A stretch of DNA of 64,000 nt from JALQTD01 sp965656785 (lineage in GTDB: Bacteria; Bacteroidota; Bacteroidia; Flavobacteriales_D; Sanyastnellaceae): positions 1 through 64,000 of the forward strand of contig CBFHLY010000015.1 in the NCBI GenBank assembly GCA_965656785.1. Direction: 5' to 3'. The translations under genes were made by a program, and so were the position numbers. Positions 1 to 9,102 of this stretch are shown here, piece after piece. Each line of letters starts with the position of its first letter. Position 1 is the stretch's first letter. The notes under the pieces are model-generated. The model was not told the origin of the DNA. It saw only the letters and a list, made by a program, of their open reading frames with translations, and did not search any database.

Positions 1-1
1 C

Positions 2-2188
2 CCAGAGGAATTCGAAGCCATCGCCGGCCACCTCGGGCGCATGCCCAACTTCACGGAAATGTGCATCTACAGCGTGATGTGGAGCGAGCACTGTTCGTAC
101 AAGAACAGCATCAAGTGGCTGAAAACGCTGCCTAAGGACGGGCCCCACATGCTCGTCAAAGCGGGGGAAGAAAACGCGGGCATCGTGGACATCGGCGACG
201 GCCTTGGCTGCGCGTTCAAAATCGAGAGCCACAACCACCCGTCGGCCCTGGAGCCATACCAAGGGGCGGCCACGGGCGTGGGCGGCATCAACCGCGACAT
301 CTTCACCATGGGCGCTCGGCCCATCGCGCAATTGAACAGCTTGCGCTTTGGCGCATTGGAAGAAGCGCGCACGAAGTGGCTGCTCGAAGGGGTGGTGAAG
401 GGCATCGGCGATTACGGCAACAGCTTCGGGATTCCCGTGGTGGGCGGCGAAGTGTTTTTCGACGAGAGCTACCACCAAAACCCGCTCGTCAACGCGATGT
501 CGGTCGGCATACTGAAGACCGACCGCATCATCTCCGCCACGGCGGCGGGCGTGGGCAATGCGGTGTACATCGTCGGTTCGGCCACGGGCAAGGACGGCAT
601 CCAAGGCGCCTCATTCGCCTCAAAGGACATGACGGCCGAGAGCGCGGAGGACTTGCCAGCGGTGCAGGTCGGCGACCCGTTCCAAGAAAAGCTCCTCCTC
701 GAAGCCACGCTCGAGCTTGCAGGCACCGAAGCGGTGGTGGGCATGCAGGACATGGGCGCGGCGGGCATCACCTGCTCAACCTCTGAAATGTCGGCAGCAG
801 GCGAAGTCGGCATGGACATCCACCTCGATCGCGTTCCGCTGCGCCAAGACGACATGGAGCCGTTCGAAATCTTGCTCAGCGAGTCGCAAGAGCGGATGCT
901 CGTTGTGGTGAAGAAAGGACACGAAGCGGAAGTGGAAGCCATCTTTGACAAGTGGGACCTGCACGCGGTGGCCATCGGCGAAGTGACGGAAGGCCCGAAC
1001 CTGCGTTATTTCGTGAACGGTGCCTTGGTGGCCGAAGTCGAGGCGCACAACCTCGTGCTCGGCGGCGGAGCACCCGTCTACGAGCGGGAGTATGAAGAGC
1101 CGGCTTGGTTCAAGGAAGTGCAGCAGTTCGACGCGGCGACTGTATCGGTTCCGACGCTTGAAGAGGCAGCGGCCTATGCCGAGTCCCTGATCGAACTTCC
1201 GAACATCGCCTCGAAGCAGTGGGTCACGGACCAGTACGATTCCACGGTGGGCACCCTCCACCGCGGCGCAAACCGCCCGTCCGATGCGGGCGTGGTGAAC
1301 GTGCGCGGAACGAACAAGGCGCTCGCCTTGACGGTCGATTGCAACGCGCGGTACGTGGACGCCGATCCCTTCACGGGAACGGCCATCGCGGTCGCGGAGG
1401 CGGCTCGGAACATCAGCTGCACCGGCGCGGTCCCGAGCGCGATCACGAACTGTTTGAATTTTGGCAACCCCTACAACAAGGAGGTTTACTGGCAATTTGT
1501 CCACGCCATCAAAGGCATGAGCGCCGCGTGCGAACGGTTCCAAACCCCGGTCACCGGCGGAAACGTCAGCTTTTACAACCAAAGCACCCTTGAGGACGGC
1601 TCAACGAAATCCGTATTCCCTACGCCCACCATCGGCATGGTCGGCGTGATGGAGGACCGGTCGAAGCACATGTCCTTGGATTTCAAGGAAAAGGGCGAGC
1701 TGATTTTCTTGGTCGGGGAGATCACGGACTGCATCAACTCGTCGGAATACCTGGCGAGCTTGCGCGGGGTGAAGCGGTCTCCGGCACCGCACTTTGACCT
1801 CGAGGCCGAGGTGAAATTGCAGGCGGCGGTGCGTGCGGTCATCCATGCGCAGACGGTGCGCGCGGTGCACGATGTGGCCGATGGAGGCTTGTTCGTGACG
1901 CTGCTCGAAATGGGCATGCCGCGCGGGTTGGGCTTTGACATCGTGACGGATTCGGACATTCGGTTGGACGGCTTCCTGTTCGGGGAGGGCCAAGGACGCG
2001 TGGCGGTCAGCTGCACGGAGGACCAGCAGGATGCCTTCCTCGACCTCGTTGAGGCCCACGGGGTTCCGGTGGTCTTGTTGGGCCACGTCACGAAGGGAAA
2101 GATGCAGGTGGATGGTCACCTGTTCGGTTACGTGGAGGAGTTCCGCAACACCTTCGACAACGTGTTGGCGGAGGAAATGGAGGCGTAG
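2..2188 (+). CDS. purL: Phosphoribosylformylglycinamidine synthase subunit II (PurL), 5' end outside window
   Basis: This cytoplasmic enzyme catalyses the ATP- and glutamine-dependent conversion of FGAR to FGAM in purine synthesis. The reading frame is open to the window edge: codons before the first visible ATG (position 41) read PEEFEAIAGHLGR and fit the family, so the true start lies upstream. Visible signatures are MWSEHCSYKNS near the N-terminus, which contains the catalytic His of small-type PurL, ESHNHPSALEPYQGAATGVG, which holds metal/nucleotide-binding residues, and a second AIRS-like half with TGGNVSFYNQ and DVADGGL. At roughly 730 residues it is the small PurL type that works with separate PurS and PurQ, neither of which is in the window. 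There is no clear terminator before the next gene 75 bp downstream. The identification is secure; only the N-terminus is missing. Confidence 0.97.
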   Translation, partial: PEEFEAIAGHLGRMPNFTEMCIYSVMWSEHCSYKNSIKWLKTLPKDGPHMLVKAGEENAGIVDIGDGLGCAFKIESHNHPSALEPYQGAATGVGGINRDIFTMGARPIAQLNSLRFGALEEARTKWLLEGVVKGIGDYGNSFGIPVVGGEVFFDESYHQNPLVNAMSVGILKTDRIISATAAGVGNAVYIVGSATGKDGIQGASFASKDMTAESAEDLPAVQVGDPFQEKLLLEATLELAGTEAVVGMQDMGAAGITCSTSEMSAAGEVGMDIHLDRVPLRQDDMEPFEILLSESQERMLVVVKKGHEAEVEAIFDKWDLHAVAIGEVTEGPNLRYFVNGALVAEVEAHNLVLGGGAPVYEREYEEPAWFKEVQQFDAATVSVPTLEEAAAYAESLIELPNIASKQWVTDQYDSTVGTLHRGANRPSDAGVVNVRGTNKALALTVDCNARYVDADPFTGTAIAVAEAARNISCTGAVPSAITNCLNFGNPYNKEVYWQFVHAIKGMSAACERFQTPVTGGNVSFYNQSTLEDGSTKSVFPTPTIGMVGVMEDRSKHMSLDFKEKGELIFLVGEITDCINSSEYLASLRGVKRSPAPHFDLEAEVKLQAAVRAVIHAQTVRAVHDVADGGLFVTLLEMGMPRGLGFDIVTDSDIRLDGFLFGEGQGRVAVSCTEDQQDAFLDLVEAHGVPVVLLGHVTKGKMQVDGHLFGYVEEFRNTFDNVLAEEMEA

Positions 2189-2262
2189 GCCTTGACCACA
2201 GGCCAAATCCCATCCCCCGTTCCGCAACAAATGAGGTACTTTCGCGTTACACCGCCTGAACT

Positions 2263-3075
2263 ATGAAGACCTGGTTGCAATTCTTGGTGAGCCGTTCGTT
2301 TCGCCGGCACCTCCTCGCTATCGCGGTGGTTTGGGGGGTCGTTTTGGGGAGCGCTTGGATTTTCTTGAATGCATACAGCCGGCGGGGAGAGGTGGTGGAA
2401 CTGCCCGATTTGCGGGGCGTAACGCTGCAGGAGGCGCAGGCTTTGTTGGCGGAATCGGGGCTTCGCGCGGTGCATTTGGACAGCGTGTACAGCCGCGAGG
2501 GCAAGCCCTTCGAAGTCATCGAGCAACTTCCTCCGGCTTCGAGTCCCATCAAGCCCGACCGGAACGTGTACCTAACCACTTACCGGTCGTTGCCCCCGAA
2601 TGAATTGCTCGGTGTTGAGGAAGGCATGGACGCTCGGGTTGCGCGCATTCGTTTGGAAAACAAGGGCTTCGAAATCGTGGAGGTGGAAGAGGCGAACATC
2701 GCATTGGTGGGGCGTGTGGTGCGCGTGGAAACGGCGCGCCGGAAGGTGCTTCAACCCGATGCCCGACTGCCCCGCGGAACGACGGTGCGGCTGGTCATCG
2801 GTCGCACCACCAACGAGCGCGTACCCATGCCCAACCTCGTTGGGCTCCCGCTGGATTCCGTTCGGGTGGAACTCATCCGAGGCCGATTGAGCCTGGGGCT
2901 TGTGGAATACAGCGAATCGTGCGAAGATGCAGACGACAGCCTCGAGGCGCTCGTCATCGACCAACACCTGCCGCCCACGGAAGACGCTGTGGTCCCCGCG
3001 GGCACTGAAATCGACGTTTACTTGGGGCTGGCTTCCGATGCTTCGCGCCGGGCCCCTTCGGCGGACACGCCGTGA
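2263..3075 (+). CDS. Membrane-anchored PASTA-domain protein
   Basis: The 270-residue protein starts with a basic stretch and one hydrophobic helix (about residues 17-36), then three PASTA repeats (about 41-110, 112-182 and 185-258). Repeat starts are recognisable as VELPDLRGVTLQEAQALL and VPMPNLVGLPLDSVR. PASTA domains elsewhere bind peptidoglycan or muropeptides on kinases and penicillin-binding proteins; here there is no kinase or transpeptidase domain, so the protein is probably a periplasmic envelope factor facing the wall. Stand-alone PASTA proteins next to an RluD-type gene are a familiar Bacteroidota arrangement, and rluD lies two genes downstream. A -7-like box, TACTTTCG, sits at 2237-2244, 18 nt before the ATG. 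The exact role is unknown. Confidence 0.85.
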   Translation: MKTWLQFLVSRSFRRHLLAIAVVWGVVLGSAWIFLNAYSRRGEVVELPDLRGVTLQEAQALLAESGLRAVHLDSVYSREGKPFEVIEQLPPASSPIKPDRNVYLTTYRSLPPNELLGVEEGMDARVARIRLENKGFEIVEVEEANIALVGRVVRVETARRKVLQPDARLPRGTTVRLVIGRTTNERVPMPNLVGLPLDSVRVELIRGRLSLGLVEYSESCEDADDSLEALVIDQHLPPTEDAVVPAGTEIDVYLGLASDASRRAPSADTP

Positions 3076-3088
3076 ATGAACCCATGGA

Positions 3089-4993
3089 ATGAAGGAGAAT
3101 CGTATTCAACACGTGTTACGGATGGTGGGCGCAGCGGCCTGGGTGCTCATGTTAGGGGCAACGGCTCGCGCTCAAGGAGAGTGGGAACACGACTTGAAGG
3201 TGGTGCCGCAAGTTCGGCCCGAGTCCGTCGCGGAGCGAGGCGGGGGGCTCATCGCGTTGCCGTTCTTTGATGATTTTTCGACCCCGTCGTTCGCAGACGC
3301 TCCGGCTTGGGTTCCCGATGAACTCATTCGTTGGGAAGCCAGTTCGGCCGCCATCACCCAAACCTATGCCATTGGCGCACCCACCATCGGCACCGCCACA
3401 TTCAACGGTTGCGACCGGTCGGGATACCCGTACAGCTGGTCGAACACCGACGTGGTGGGATGGGCCGATACCTTGACATCGTTGCCGATCAATCTGAACG
3501 GGTATTCCACGAACTCCGATGTGCATTTGGTCTTTTCCTACGAACGGGGCGGCCGAGGCAATTCGGCGGATGTGGGCGAGGACAGCCTCGTGGTGGAGTT
3601 CAAGGCCACCGACAGCAACGGCGACGCCGTGTGGACGCAGGTGTGGGGCTCGGATTCGTGCGGCATCACTGAATTCACGCGCGCATTCATTCCTGTGGAT
3701 GAACAAATCTGGTTGCAGGCGGGGTTCCAATTCCGGTTCCGCAACTACGGTTCCCTTTCTGGCAACGTGGATTTGTGGCATGTGGATTACGTCTTCCTCG
3801 ACGACGGCATTGACCCAGCGACTTACGAGGTGATTTCGGAAGTCGCGTTCACCGAACCCATGAACAGCTTGCTGCGTGATTTCACGCGCATGCCGTGGAC
3901 CCATTATGTGGAGAACCCCACGGTGTTCATGCGGGACAGCGTCACCACGTTCCATCGCAACTACAGCGATGGCCAAGCGGACAACATTGCAGGGGGCTTT
4001 ACGGTGGAGCACGAGGGCGCTATCGAAAACTACCCGAACGCCTTCTCCACCACCTTCGTCGCAGCCGGAGCGGAATTCACCACGGGCTATTACGTCGGTC
4101 TTCCTCCTGCGAGCTTCACGTTTGATCCGACGGTGAGCGACACGGCGGCGGCATTCGAAGTGACCTTTTACGAGAGTTCAGTGGGGTTGCAGCACCAACA
4201 GAAGGTGGGGGTGTTGGACAACGACAGCATGGGATACACCCAAGTGTTTGCCAACGATTACGCCTACGATGACGGCTCGGCCGAACGGGCCTATGCGCTC
4301 ACGGCAGCTGCGGGCAAGTTGGCGGTGCGCTATCCATTGGCCCAAGCGGATACGCTGTTGGGCTTGGCCATTCACTTTACGCCGTACTACACCGACGCCT
4401 CGGATGAGACGTTCCTGTTGCGGGTTTGGTCCGATGATGCGGGCATGCCGGGGGAGGAGTTGGGCATCAATTACCAATTTCATTCACCGAGTTATTACAC
4501 CCAAGGGCCGGACGTGTTCGGCTACTTTCCGCTCGACGATCCGCTGCCGGTAGAGGGCGTGATCCACGTGGGGCTGGTGCAGTCCACGGACGCGATGCTG
4601 AACTTCGGTTTGGACAAGAACACGAACGCGAATGTGGGCAACGTGCACTACACCCTCGGGCTGGGCAGTCCCTGGCAGGCGTCTGAAATTGAAGGTTCGG
4701 TGATGATCCGCCCGGTGTTCCGCGCTGGCATGGAGCAGGCCTGGGTGGGCGTGGCAGAAGCGCCGGTTGCCCAAGCGTTGAAGGTGTACCCCAATCCCGC
4801 GTCCGACTGGCTGCGCATCGAAGGCCCCCGACAGACGGCGTGGCAGGCGTTCAGTTTGGAGGGGCGGATGCTTGCTGATGGCATGACGGACGGCGCGGGA
4901 GCTGTTGAATTGTCCGTTTCCGACTGGCCTTCAGGTCTGGTGGTCGTGCGCTTTGCGACCGGTGAAGTGGCGAAATGCTGGGTGCGGCACTGA
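3089..4993 (+). CDS. Secreted protein with type IX C-terminal sorting domain
   Basis: The 634-residue protein has an N-terminal Sec signal peptide (about residues 1-28, ending ATARAQ) and a C-terminal T9SS type A sorting domain (about the last 75 residues, with the typical VYPNPASDWLRIEG opening and SGLVVVRF near the end). The central part is rich in aromatic, Asp and Thr residues and beta-strand-like; I recognise no catalytic domain. It is probably exported by the type IX machinery encoded at 8.2-14.1 kb and attached to or released from the cell surface. It lies between the PASTA gene (13 bp upstream) and rluD, whose ATG overlaps its stop codon as TGATG. The role is unknown; the sorting domain makes surface export likely. 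Confidence 0.88.
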   Translation: MKENRIQHVLRMVGAAAWVLMLGATARAQGEWEHDLKVVPQVRPESVAERGGGLIALPFFDDFSTPSFADAPAWVPDELIRWEASSAAITQTYAIGAPTIGTATFNGCDRSGYPYSWSNTDVVGWADTLTSLPINLNGYSTNSDVHLVFSYERGGRGNSADVGEDSLVVEFKATDSNGDAVWTQVWGSDSCGITEFTRAFIPVDEQIWLQAGFQFRFRNYGSLSGNVDLWHVDYVFLDDGIDPATYEVISEVAFTEPMNSLLRDFTRMPWTHYVENPTVFMRDSVTTFHRNYSDGQADNIAGGFTVEHEGAIENYPNAFSTTFVAAGAEFTTGYYVGLPPASFTFDPTVSDTAAAFEVTFYESSVGLQHQQKVGVLDNDSMGYTQVFANDYAYDDGSAERAYALTAAAGKLAVRYPLAQADTLLGLAIHFTPYYTDASDETFLLRVWSDDAGMPGEELGINYQFHSPSYYTQGPDVFGYFPLDDPLPVEGVIHVGLVQSTDAMLNFGLDKNTNANVGNVHYTLGLGSPWQASEIEGSVMIRPVFRAGMEQAWVGVAEAPVAQALKVYPNPASDWLRIEGPRQTAWQAFSLEGRMLADGMTDGAGAVELSVSDWPSGLVVVRFATGEVAKCWVRH

Positions 4994-6024
4994 TGGAAGA
5001 TTCGCAGTCCGAGGAGTTCGAATCGGAGGAGCTGTTTGAACACCACCGGGTGGAGGTGGATCCGGGGCAGCAGCCCTTGCGGGTCGATAAGTTCCTGACG
5101 AACCTCATTGCGCACATGTCCCGATCGCGGTTGCAGTTGTCGGCGCGTGCAGGTTACGTGCGCATCAACGGCACGCCGGTCAAACCCAACGCCAAAGTGA
5201 AGCCCGGGGATGTCGTGACCATCGAGTTGCCGCAGCCGGTTCGGAAGTTCGAGTTGGTGCCGGAGCCGATGGATTTGGACATCTTGTTCGAGGACGATGC
5301 GGTGTTGGTCTTGAACAAGCCCGCGAACCTCGTGGTCCACCCGGGGAACGGGAATTATACGGGGACGCTCATTCACGGCGTTGTGCATCATTTGATGAGC
5401 GCGCCGCTGCCCACGACCGACCGGACGGGGGAAGTGCCGCGGCCGGGTTTGGTTCACCGCTTGGACAAGGACACGACGGGCATCATGGTGCTGGGGAAGA
5501 CGGAATTGGCCATGACCTCGCTCAGTGAGCAGTTCTTTGAGCGGACGGTCGATCGGAGGTACCACGCGCTGGTTTGGGGCGACGTGAAGGAGGACGGCAC
5601 CGTCACCGGGCACATCGGACGGCATCGGCGGGACCGGAAGCTGTTCCAGGTGTTCGAGTATGGGGAGGAGGGTAAGCATGCGGTGACGCATTACCGGGTT
5701 TTGGAACGCCTCGGTCCCGTGACCTTGGTGGAATGCAAACTCGAAACCGGCCGCACCCACCAAATCCGCGTCCACATGAAGCACATCGGTCATCCCCTAT
5801 TCGGCGATGTCCAATACGGCGGAAACAAGGCGGTCCGGGGTGTGGCGGGCGGGAAATACACGGCCTTCCTCAACAATTGCTTTGACACCTTGCCCCGCCA
5901 GGCCCTCCATGCAAAGTCCCTCGCGTTCACTCACCCCGCCACCGGCGAGTGGCTGACGTTTGAACGCGTGTTGCCTTCGGACATGGACGAAGTGATCGCC
6001 AAGTGGAAAGCTTATCTCAGTTGA
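4993..6024 (+). CDS. rluD: RluD/RluA-family 23S rRNA pseudouridine synthase
   Basis: Isomerises uridines to pseudouridine in large-subunit rRNA. An N-terminal S4 RNA-binding domain (about residues 28-80, RVDKFLTNLIAHMSRSRLQ) precedes the RluA catalytic domain, whose HRLDKDTTG motif at about 155-163 contains the catalytic Asp (D158). Another family motif is GRTHQIRVHMKHIGHP. I choose the ATG at 4993, which overlaps the stop of the upstream gene (TGATG) and gives an acidic N-terminus (MEDSQSEEF) of the kind common in Bacteroidota RluD; an ATG six codons earlier is possible. The product has 343 residues, normal for the family. It converges with the ABC-F gene across 174 bp in which I see no convincing terminator. 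Family is certain; the RluD subtype is likely. Confidence 0.93.
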   Translation: MEDSQSEEFESEELFEHHRVEVDPGQQPLRVDKFLTNLIAHMSRSRLQLSARAGYVRINGTPVKPNAKVKPGDVVTIELPQPVRKFELVPEPMDLDILFEDDAVLVLNKPANLVVHPGNGNYTGTLIHGVVHHLMSAPLPTTDRTGEVPRPGLVHRLDKDTTGIMVLGKTELAMTSLSEQFFERTVDRRYHALVWGDVKEDGTVTGHIGRHRRDRKLFQVFEYGEEGKHAVTHYRVLERLGPVTLVECKLETGRTHQIRVHMKHIGHPLFGDVQYGGNKAVRGVAGGKYTAFLNNCFDTLPRQALHAKSLAFTHPATGEWLTFERVLPSDMDEVIAKWKAYLS

Positions 6025-6198
6025 AAACCAGAGTTTTGGGCAGCGAAAAGGCCGCCCTTGTGCTGACGACCTCTTCTTGAAAGGACCAGTTGTGTGTGGA
6101 GTAAATCTACGTAGGTTAGCGTGAAATGCGTTGAAATACACCACAGAAAAGGGAGTGGGTTTTCGACAATGGTCCGTGTTTTTTGTGGAAATCCCCCG

Positions 6199-8157
6199 TC
6201 ACGAACGCCGCTCGAATGCTTCAAGTGCGAGCGTTGCCGCTTCCCATTGTTCCATCGCTTGTTGTACGGCGTGCTGTGCCTGTTCGTACTGATAGGCCAA
6301 ATCCGTGATCGTGCTTCGCTCTTCCGGCGCTGTCTGCGCGATTTGCTTGTTCAGTTTTTCCACGGCAGTTTCCCGCTCGGCGATGAGGGCTTCCGCTTTG
6401 CTCACCCGATTGCGCAGGGTGCGTTCCTCTTTTTCAAGTGCCTTGCGCTCCTTGTAGCTGAGCTCTGGTTTCGCGGTTTCGGCGGGCTTGGGTTTGTCCT
6501 TCGTGAGGTGCACTTTCTTTGCATTGCCCGCCTCATAGGCCCGGATGCTTGCGGCGTGCTTTTCGTGCAAGAATTGCCGGATGTCTCCGATGTACTGCTG
6601 CAAACCCGTGGGCGTCACTTCGTAAACGAGGTCGGTCATGTCCGCCAAGAAATCCCGGTCATGGCTCACGACCATCAAGGTGCCGTCGTACGCCTTGAGC
6701 GCTTGCTTGAGCACTTCCTTGGACTTGATGTCGAGGTGATTCGTCGGTTCGTCGAGGATGAGGAAGTTGTACGGATGCAACAGCAGTTTGCACATGGCCA
6801 AACGCGCCTTCTCCCCGCCCGACAGCACCTTCACTTTCTTGTCCACGTCTTCTCCTGAAAACAGAAAGGACCCGAGCAATCCCCGCAAGTTCTTGCGCAC
6901 GTCGCCGACCGCCACTTCCTCCAGCGTCTCGAGCACGGTGACGTTGCCGTCGAGTTCTTCGGCTTGGTTTTGGGCGTAGTAGCCGATGTCCACGTTGTGG
7001 CCCAATTTCAGTTCTCCTTGTGCCTGTTCCAGCCCGAGGATGATGCGCGTGAACGTGGTTTTGCCTGCTCCGTTCTTGCCTACGAGCGCGACTTTTTCCT
7101 GCCGAGCGAGGATGAGGTCCACTCCGTGAAACACTTCCTTTCCGTCAAAGGATTTGGACACGCCCTCCGCTTCGATGACCACCTTACCTGCTCGTGCTGC
7201 CGGGGGGAAGCGGAAGCGGATGCTTGCGTTGTCGGCGGCATCGACTTCGATGCGATCGAGTTTGTCGAGTTTCTTGATGAGCGATTGCGCGAAGGCGGCC
7301 TTGTTCTTTTTCGCGCGGAACTTGTTGATGAGTTGCTCGGTATCTTCGATGTACTTCTGTTGGTTTTTATATGCCTGTTCTTGTCGTTCGCGTTCTTCTT
7401 CGCGCCAAATCTGGTACTTCGAATAACTCGCCTTGAAGTCATAGAGCTTGATGGGCGTGATTTCGACGGTCCGCGTGGTGAGGTTGTCCAAAAACGCCCG
7501 GTCGTGCGAAATCAGCAAAATCGCGCTCGACGAGTTCTGGAGGAACGTCTCCAGCCATTGGATGCTCTCGATGTCGAGGTGGTTCGTGGGTTCGTCGAGG
7601 AGAAGCAAATCGGGGTTTTGAAGCAGCAGTTTCGCCAGTTCCACCCGCATTTGCCAGCCGCCCGAAAACTCGCCCATCATGCGGTGCATGTCTTCCGCGG
7701 TGAAGCCCAAACCTTGCAAAATGCGCTGCACCTGTTCTTCCATGGTGCTTCCGCCCAACACGTCCAACCGCTCGTTCGCCTCGGTGAGTTGCTCGATGAG
7801 CCGGTGGTACTCGAGCGTCTCGTAGTCGGTGCGTTCACCGAGTTCCTTGGAAATGCGCTCCACCACGCCTTCGAGGCGTTGCAATTCCTCAAAGGCGCTG
7901 CTGGCTTCTTCGAGTACGGTGCGGTCTTCGTTGTGGTCCATCTCCTGCGGGAGGTAGCCGATGCGGTAGTCGTTCGGGTAGCTGACTTGGCCTTCACTGG
8001 GTGTTTGAAGGCCCGCGATGATCTTCAAGAGCGTCGACTTGCCCGCACCATTCCGACCGACTAGGCCGATGCGTTCGCGCTTGCCGATGAACAGGTCGAC
8101 TTGTTCGAAAAGGGTACGTTGTCCGAAGTGGACTCCGACTGAGGAGAGGTTCAACAT
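6199..8157 (-). CDS. ABC-F family ATPase (ribosome-associated, Uup/EttA-like)
   Basis: A 652-residue soluble protein with two ATP-binding cassettes and no membrane domain, the ABC-F layout of factors acting on the ribosomal E site or in antibiotic protection. Cassette 1 has Walker A GRNGAGKST, signature FSGGW and Walker B LLLLDEPTNHLD; cassette 2 has GKNGAGKTT, LSGGEKARL and FLILDEPTNHLD. Between them is the charged linker (around YKNQQKYIEDTEQLINKFR) typical of the family. The C-terminal roughly 80 residues form a charged coiled coil as in Uup. I start at MLNLSSVGVHFGQ rather than at upstream candidates, because this matches the usual ABC-F N-terminus and a -7-like box (CAAAGGTC on +, 8164-8171) ends only 6 nt before the ATG. 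Which ABC-F subgroup it belongs to is not resolved. Confidence 0.93.
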   Translation of the reverse strand: MLNLSSVGVHFGQRTLFEQVDLFIGKRERIGLVGRNGAGKSTLLKIIAGLQTPSEGQVSYPNDYRIGYLPQEMDHNEDRTVLEEASSAFEELQRLEGVVERISKELGERTDYETLEYHRLIEQLTEANERLDVLGGSTMEEQVQRILQGLGFTAEDMHRMMGEFSGGWQMRVELAKLLLQNPDLLLLDEPTNHLDIESIQWLETFLQNSSSAILLISHDRAFLDNLTTRTVEITPIKLYDFKASYSKYQIWREEERERQEQAYKNQQKYIEDTEQLINKFRAKKNKAAFAQSLIKKLDKLDRIEVDAADNASIRFRFPPAARAGKVVIEAEGVSKSFDGKEVFHGVDLILARQEKVALVGKNGAGKTTFTRIILGLEQAQGELKLGHNVDIGYYAQNQAEELDGNVTVLETLEEVAVGDVRKNLRGLLGSFLFSGEDVDKKVKVLSGGEKARLAMCKLLLHPYNFLILDEPTNHLDIKSKEVLKQALKAYDGTLMVVSHDRDFLADMTDLVYEVTPTGLQQYIGDIRQFLHEKHAASIRAYEAGNAKKVHLTKDKPKPAETAKPELSYKERKALEKEERTLRNRVSKAEALIAERETAVEKLNKQIAQTAPEERSTITDLAYQYEQAQHAVQQAMEQWEAATLALEAFERRS

Positions 8158-8188
8158 GGGGTGCAAAGGTCGCTCACGGAACGGCACG

Positions 8189-8216
8189 AAAAAAGGGAGG
8201 CGCATGGCCTCCCTTT
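8189..8216 (-). terminator. Rho-independent terminator of the gldKLMN operon
   Basis: A perfect 10-bp inverted repeat (AAAGGGAGGC at 8192-8201 and GCCTCCCTTT at 8207-8216) has a 5-nt loop. Read on the - strand it is followed by a run of six U (plus-strand A at 8189-8194). It lies 20 bp beyond the gldN stop codon and just upstream of the next - strand gene, so it separates the T9SS operon from the ABC-F gene. Confidence 0.88.
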
Positions 8217-8235
8217 CCTTCGGCATTTCGTGGAT

Positions 8236-9096
8236 TCAGTAATGCCACAAATCGTGTTCAATCTCGAATAATTCGTTCTGAATGCGCTGCCCTTCCGCCA
8301 ATGCGTCCAAGCCACGTGCGTAGCTCTGGATGTTCCGATCGTAGACATTGGACTCCTTGATGATGTAGCTGGCGAAGTACCGCTTTTGGAACAAATCCTC
8401 GAACGTTCGGCGCTGCGAATCGTTCTGCGTGTTGTACACTTCTGCGTTCGCAAAAACGTAACGGCATTCTGGATAGTACAGCCAAAACAGCGTCTCGAAA
8501 CCTTGCGAAACCCCATCACCATCGAAGCTTTCTTTCTGCGGCGCGATGCCGATGATGCGGACGTACCGTTCGCTCCGTTGGCGGTCGAAAATCCAATCTT
8601 CTTTGATGATGTACCGCTTGATGTCTTCCGTTCGAATCGGCGCGGGTTCAGGCTTGTCGCCGATTTTCTCCCCCGTTACCAAGTCGAACTGAGGAACCAA
8701 CTCAACGGGGTTGAGGATGGAGTCCACCTGCGACTGGGTCATCGGGTAGCGGAATTCGTCGTCTTGACCATCGGGTCCACCCCCGTACGCGACCAATGAA
8801 CCCTCCACTTCAAGAGCATTGCGCATGACATTGAAGAACGACTTCCGATCGGCGATGTCCGTGATTGGGAAGTAAAATGAATGGTTCATTTTTTGGCTCA
8901 AGTCCATGATGCGCCAGACACGTTTCGTGTACATCACGTCTGCTTCGCGGAGCGAAGGGTAGGGGATGACGCGCTTCGTGCGGTTGGTCTCTTTCACATA
9001 CGCACCATCGAGAACGGTGGGCACCTGTGCTTTCAACCCTGCGAATGCGGGCAGCAACATCAAGGCCAATGCGAGTGTACGGGCGTAGAGCTTCAT
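8236..9096 (-). CDS. gldN: Gliding motility / type IX secretion protein GldN (PorN)
   Basis: A periplasmic component of the T9SS core that forms the ring with lipoprotein GldK at the outer membrane and is needed for secretion and gliding. The 286-residue product has a signal peptide (about 1-23, ending GLKAQ) and the characteristic GldN body, with VLDGAYVKETN followed by PYPSLREADVMYTKRVWR and later LFWLYYPECRYVFAN. It is the last gene of porP-gldK-gldL-gldM-gldN; the gap from gldM is 6 bp and a strong terminator follows. Both sequence and synteny support the call. Confidence 0.95.
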   Translation of the reverse strand: MKLYARTLALALMLLPAFAGLKAQVPTVLDGAYVKETNRTKRVIPYPSLREADVMYTKRVWRIMDLSQKMNHSFYFPITDIADRKSFFNVMRNALEVEGSLVAYGGGPDGQDDEFRYPMTQSQVDSILNPVELVPQFDLVTGEKIGDKPEPAPIRTEDIKRYIIKEDWIFDRQRSERYVRIIGIAPQKESFDGDGVSQGFETLFWLYYPECRYVFANAEVYNTQNDSQRRTFEDLFQKRYFASYIIKESNVYDRNIQSYARGLDALAEGQRIQNELFEIEHDLWHY

Positions 9097-9102
9097 GAAG
9101 GA

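Noticed and set aside
6025..6198. Terminator between rluD and the ABC-F gene
   Set aside because: GGGC/GCCC and CTACGTAG give only weak stems and no T-run; not enough to call.
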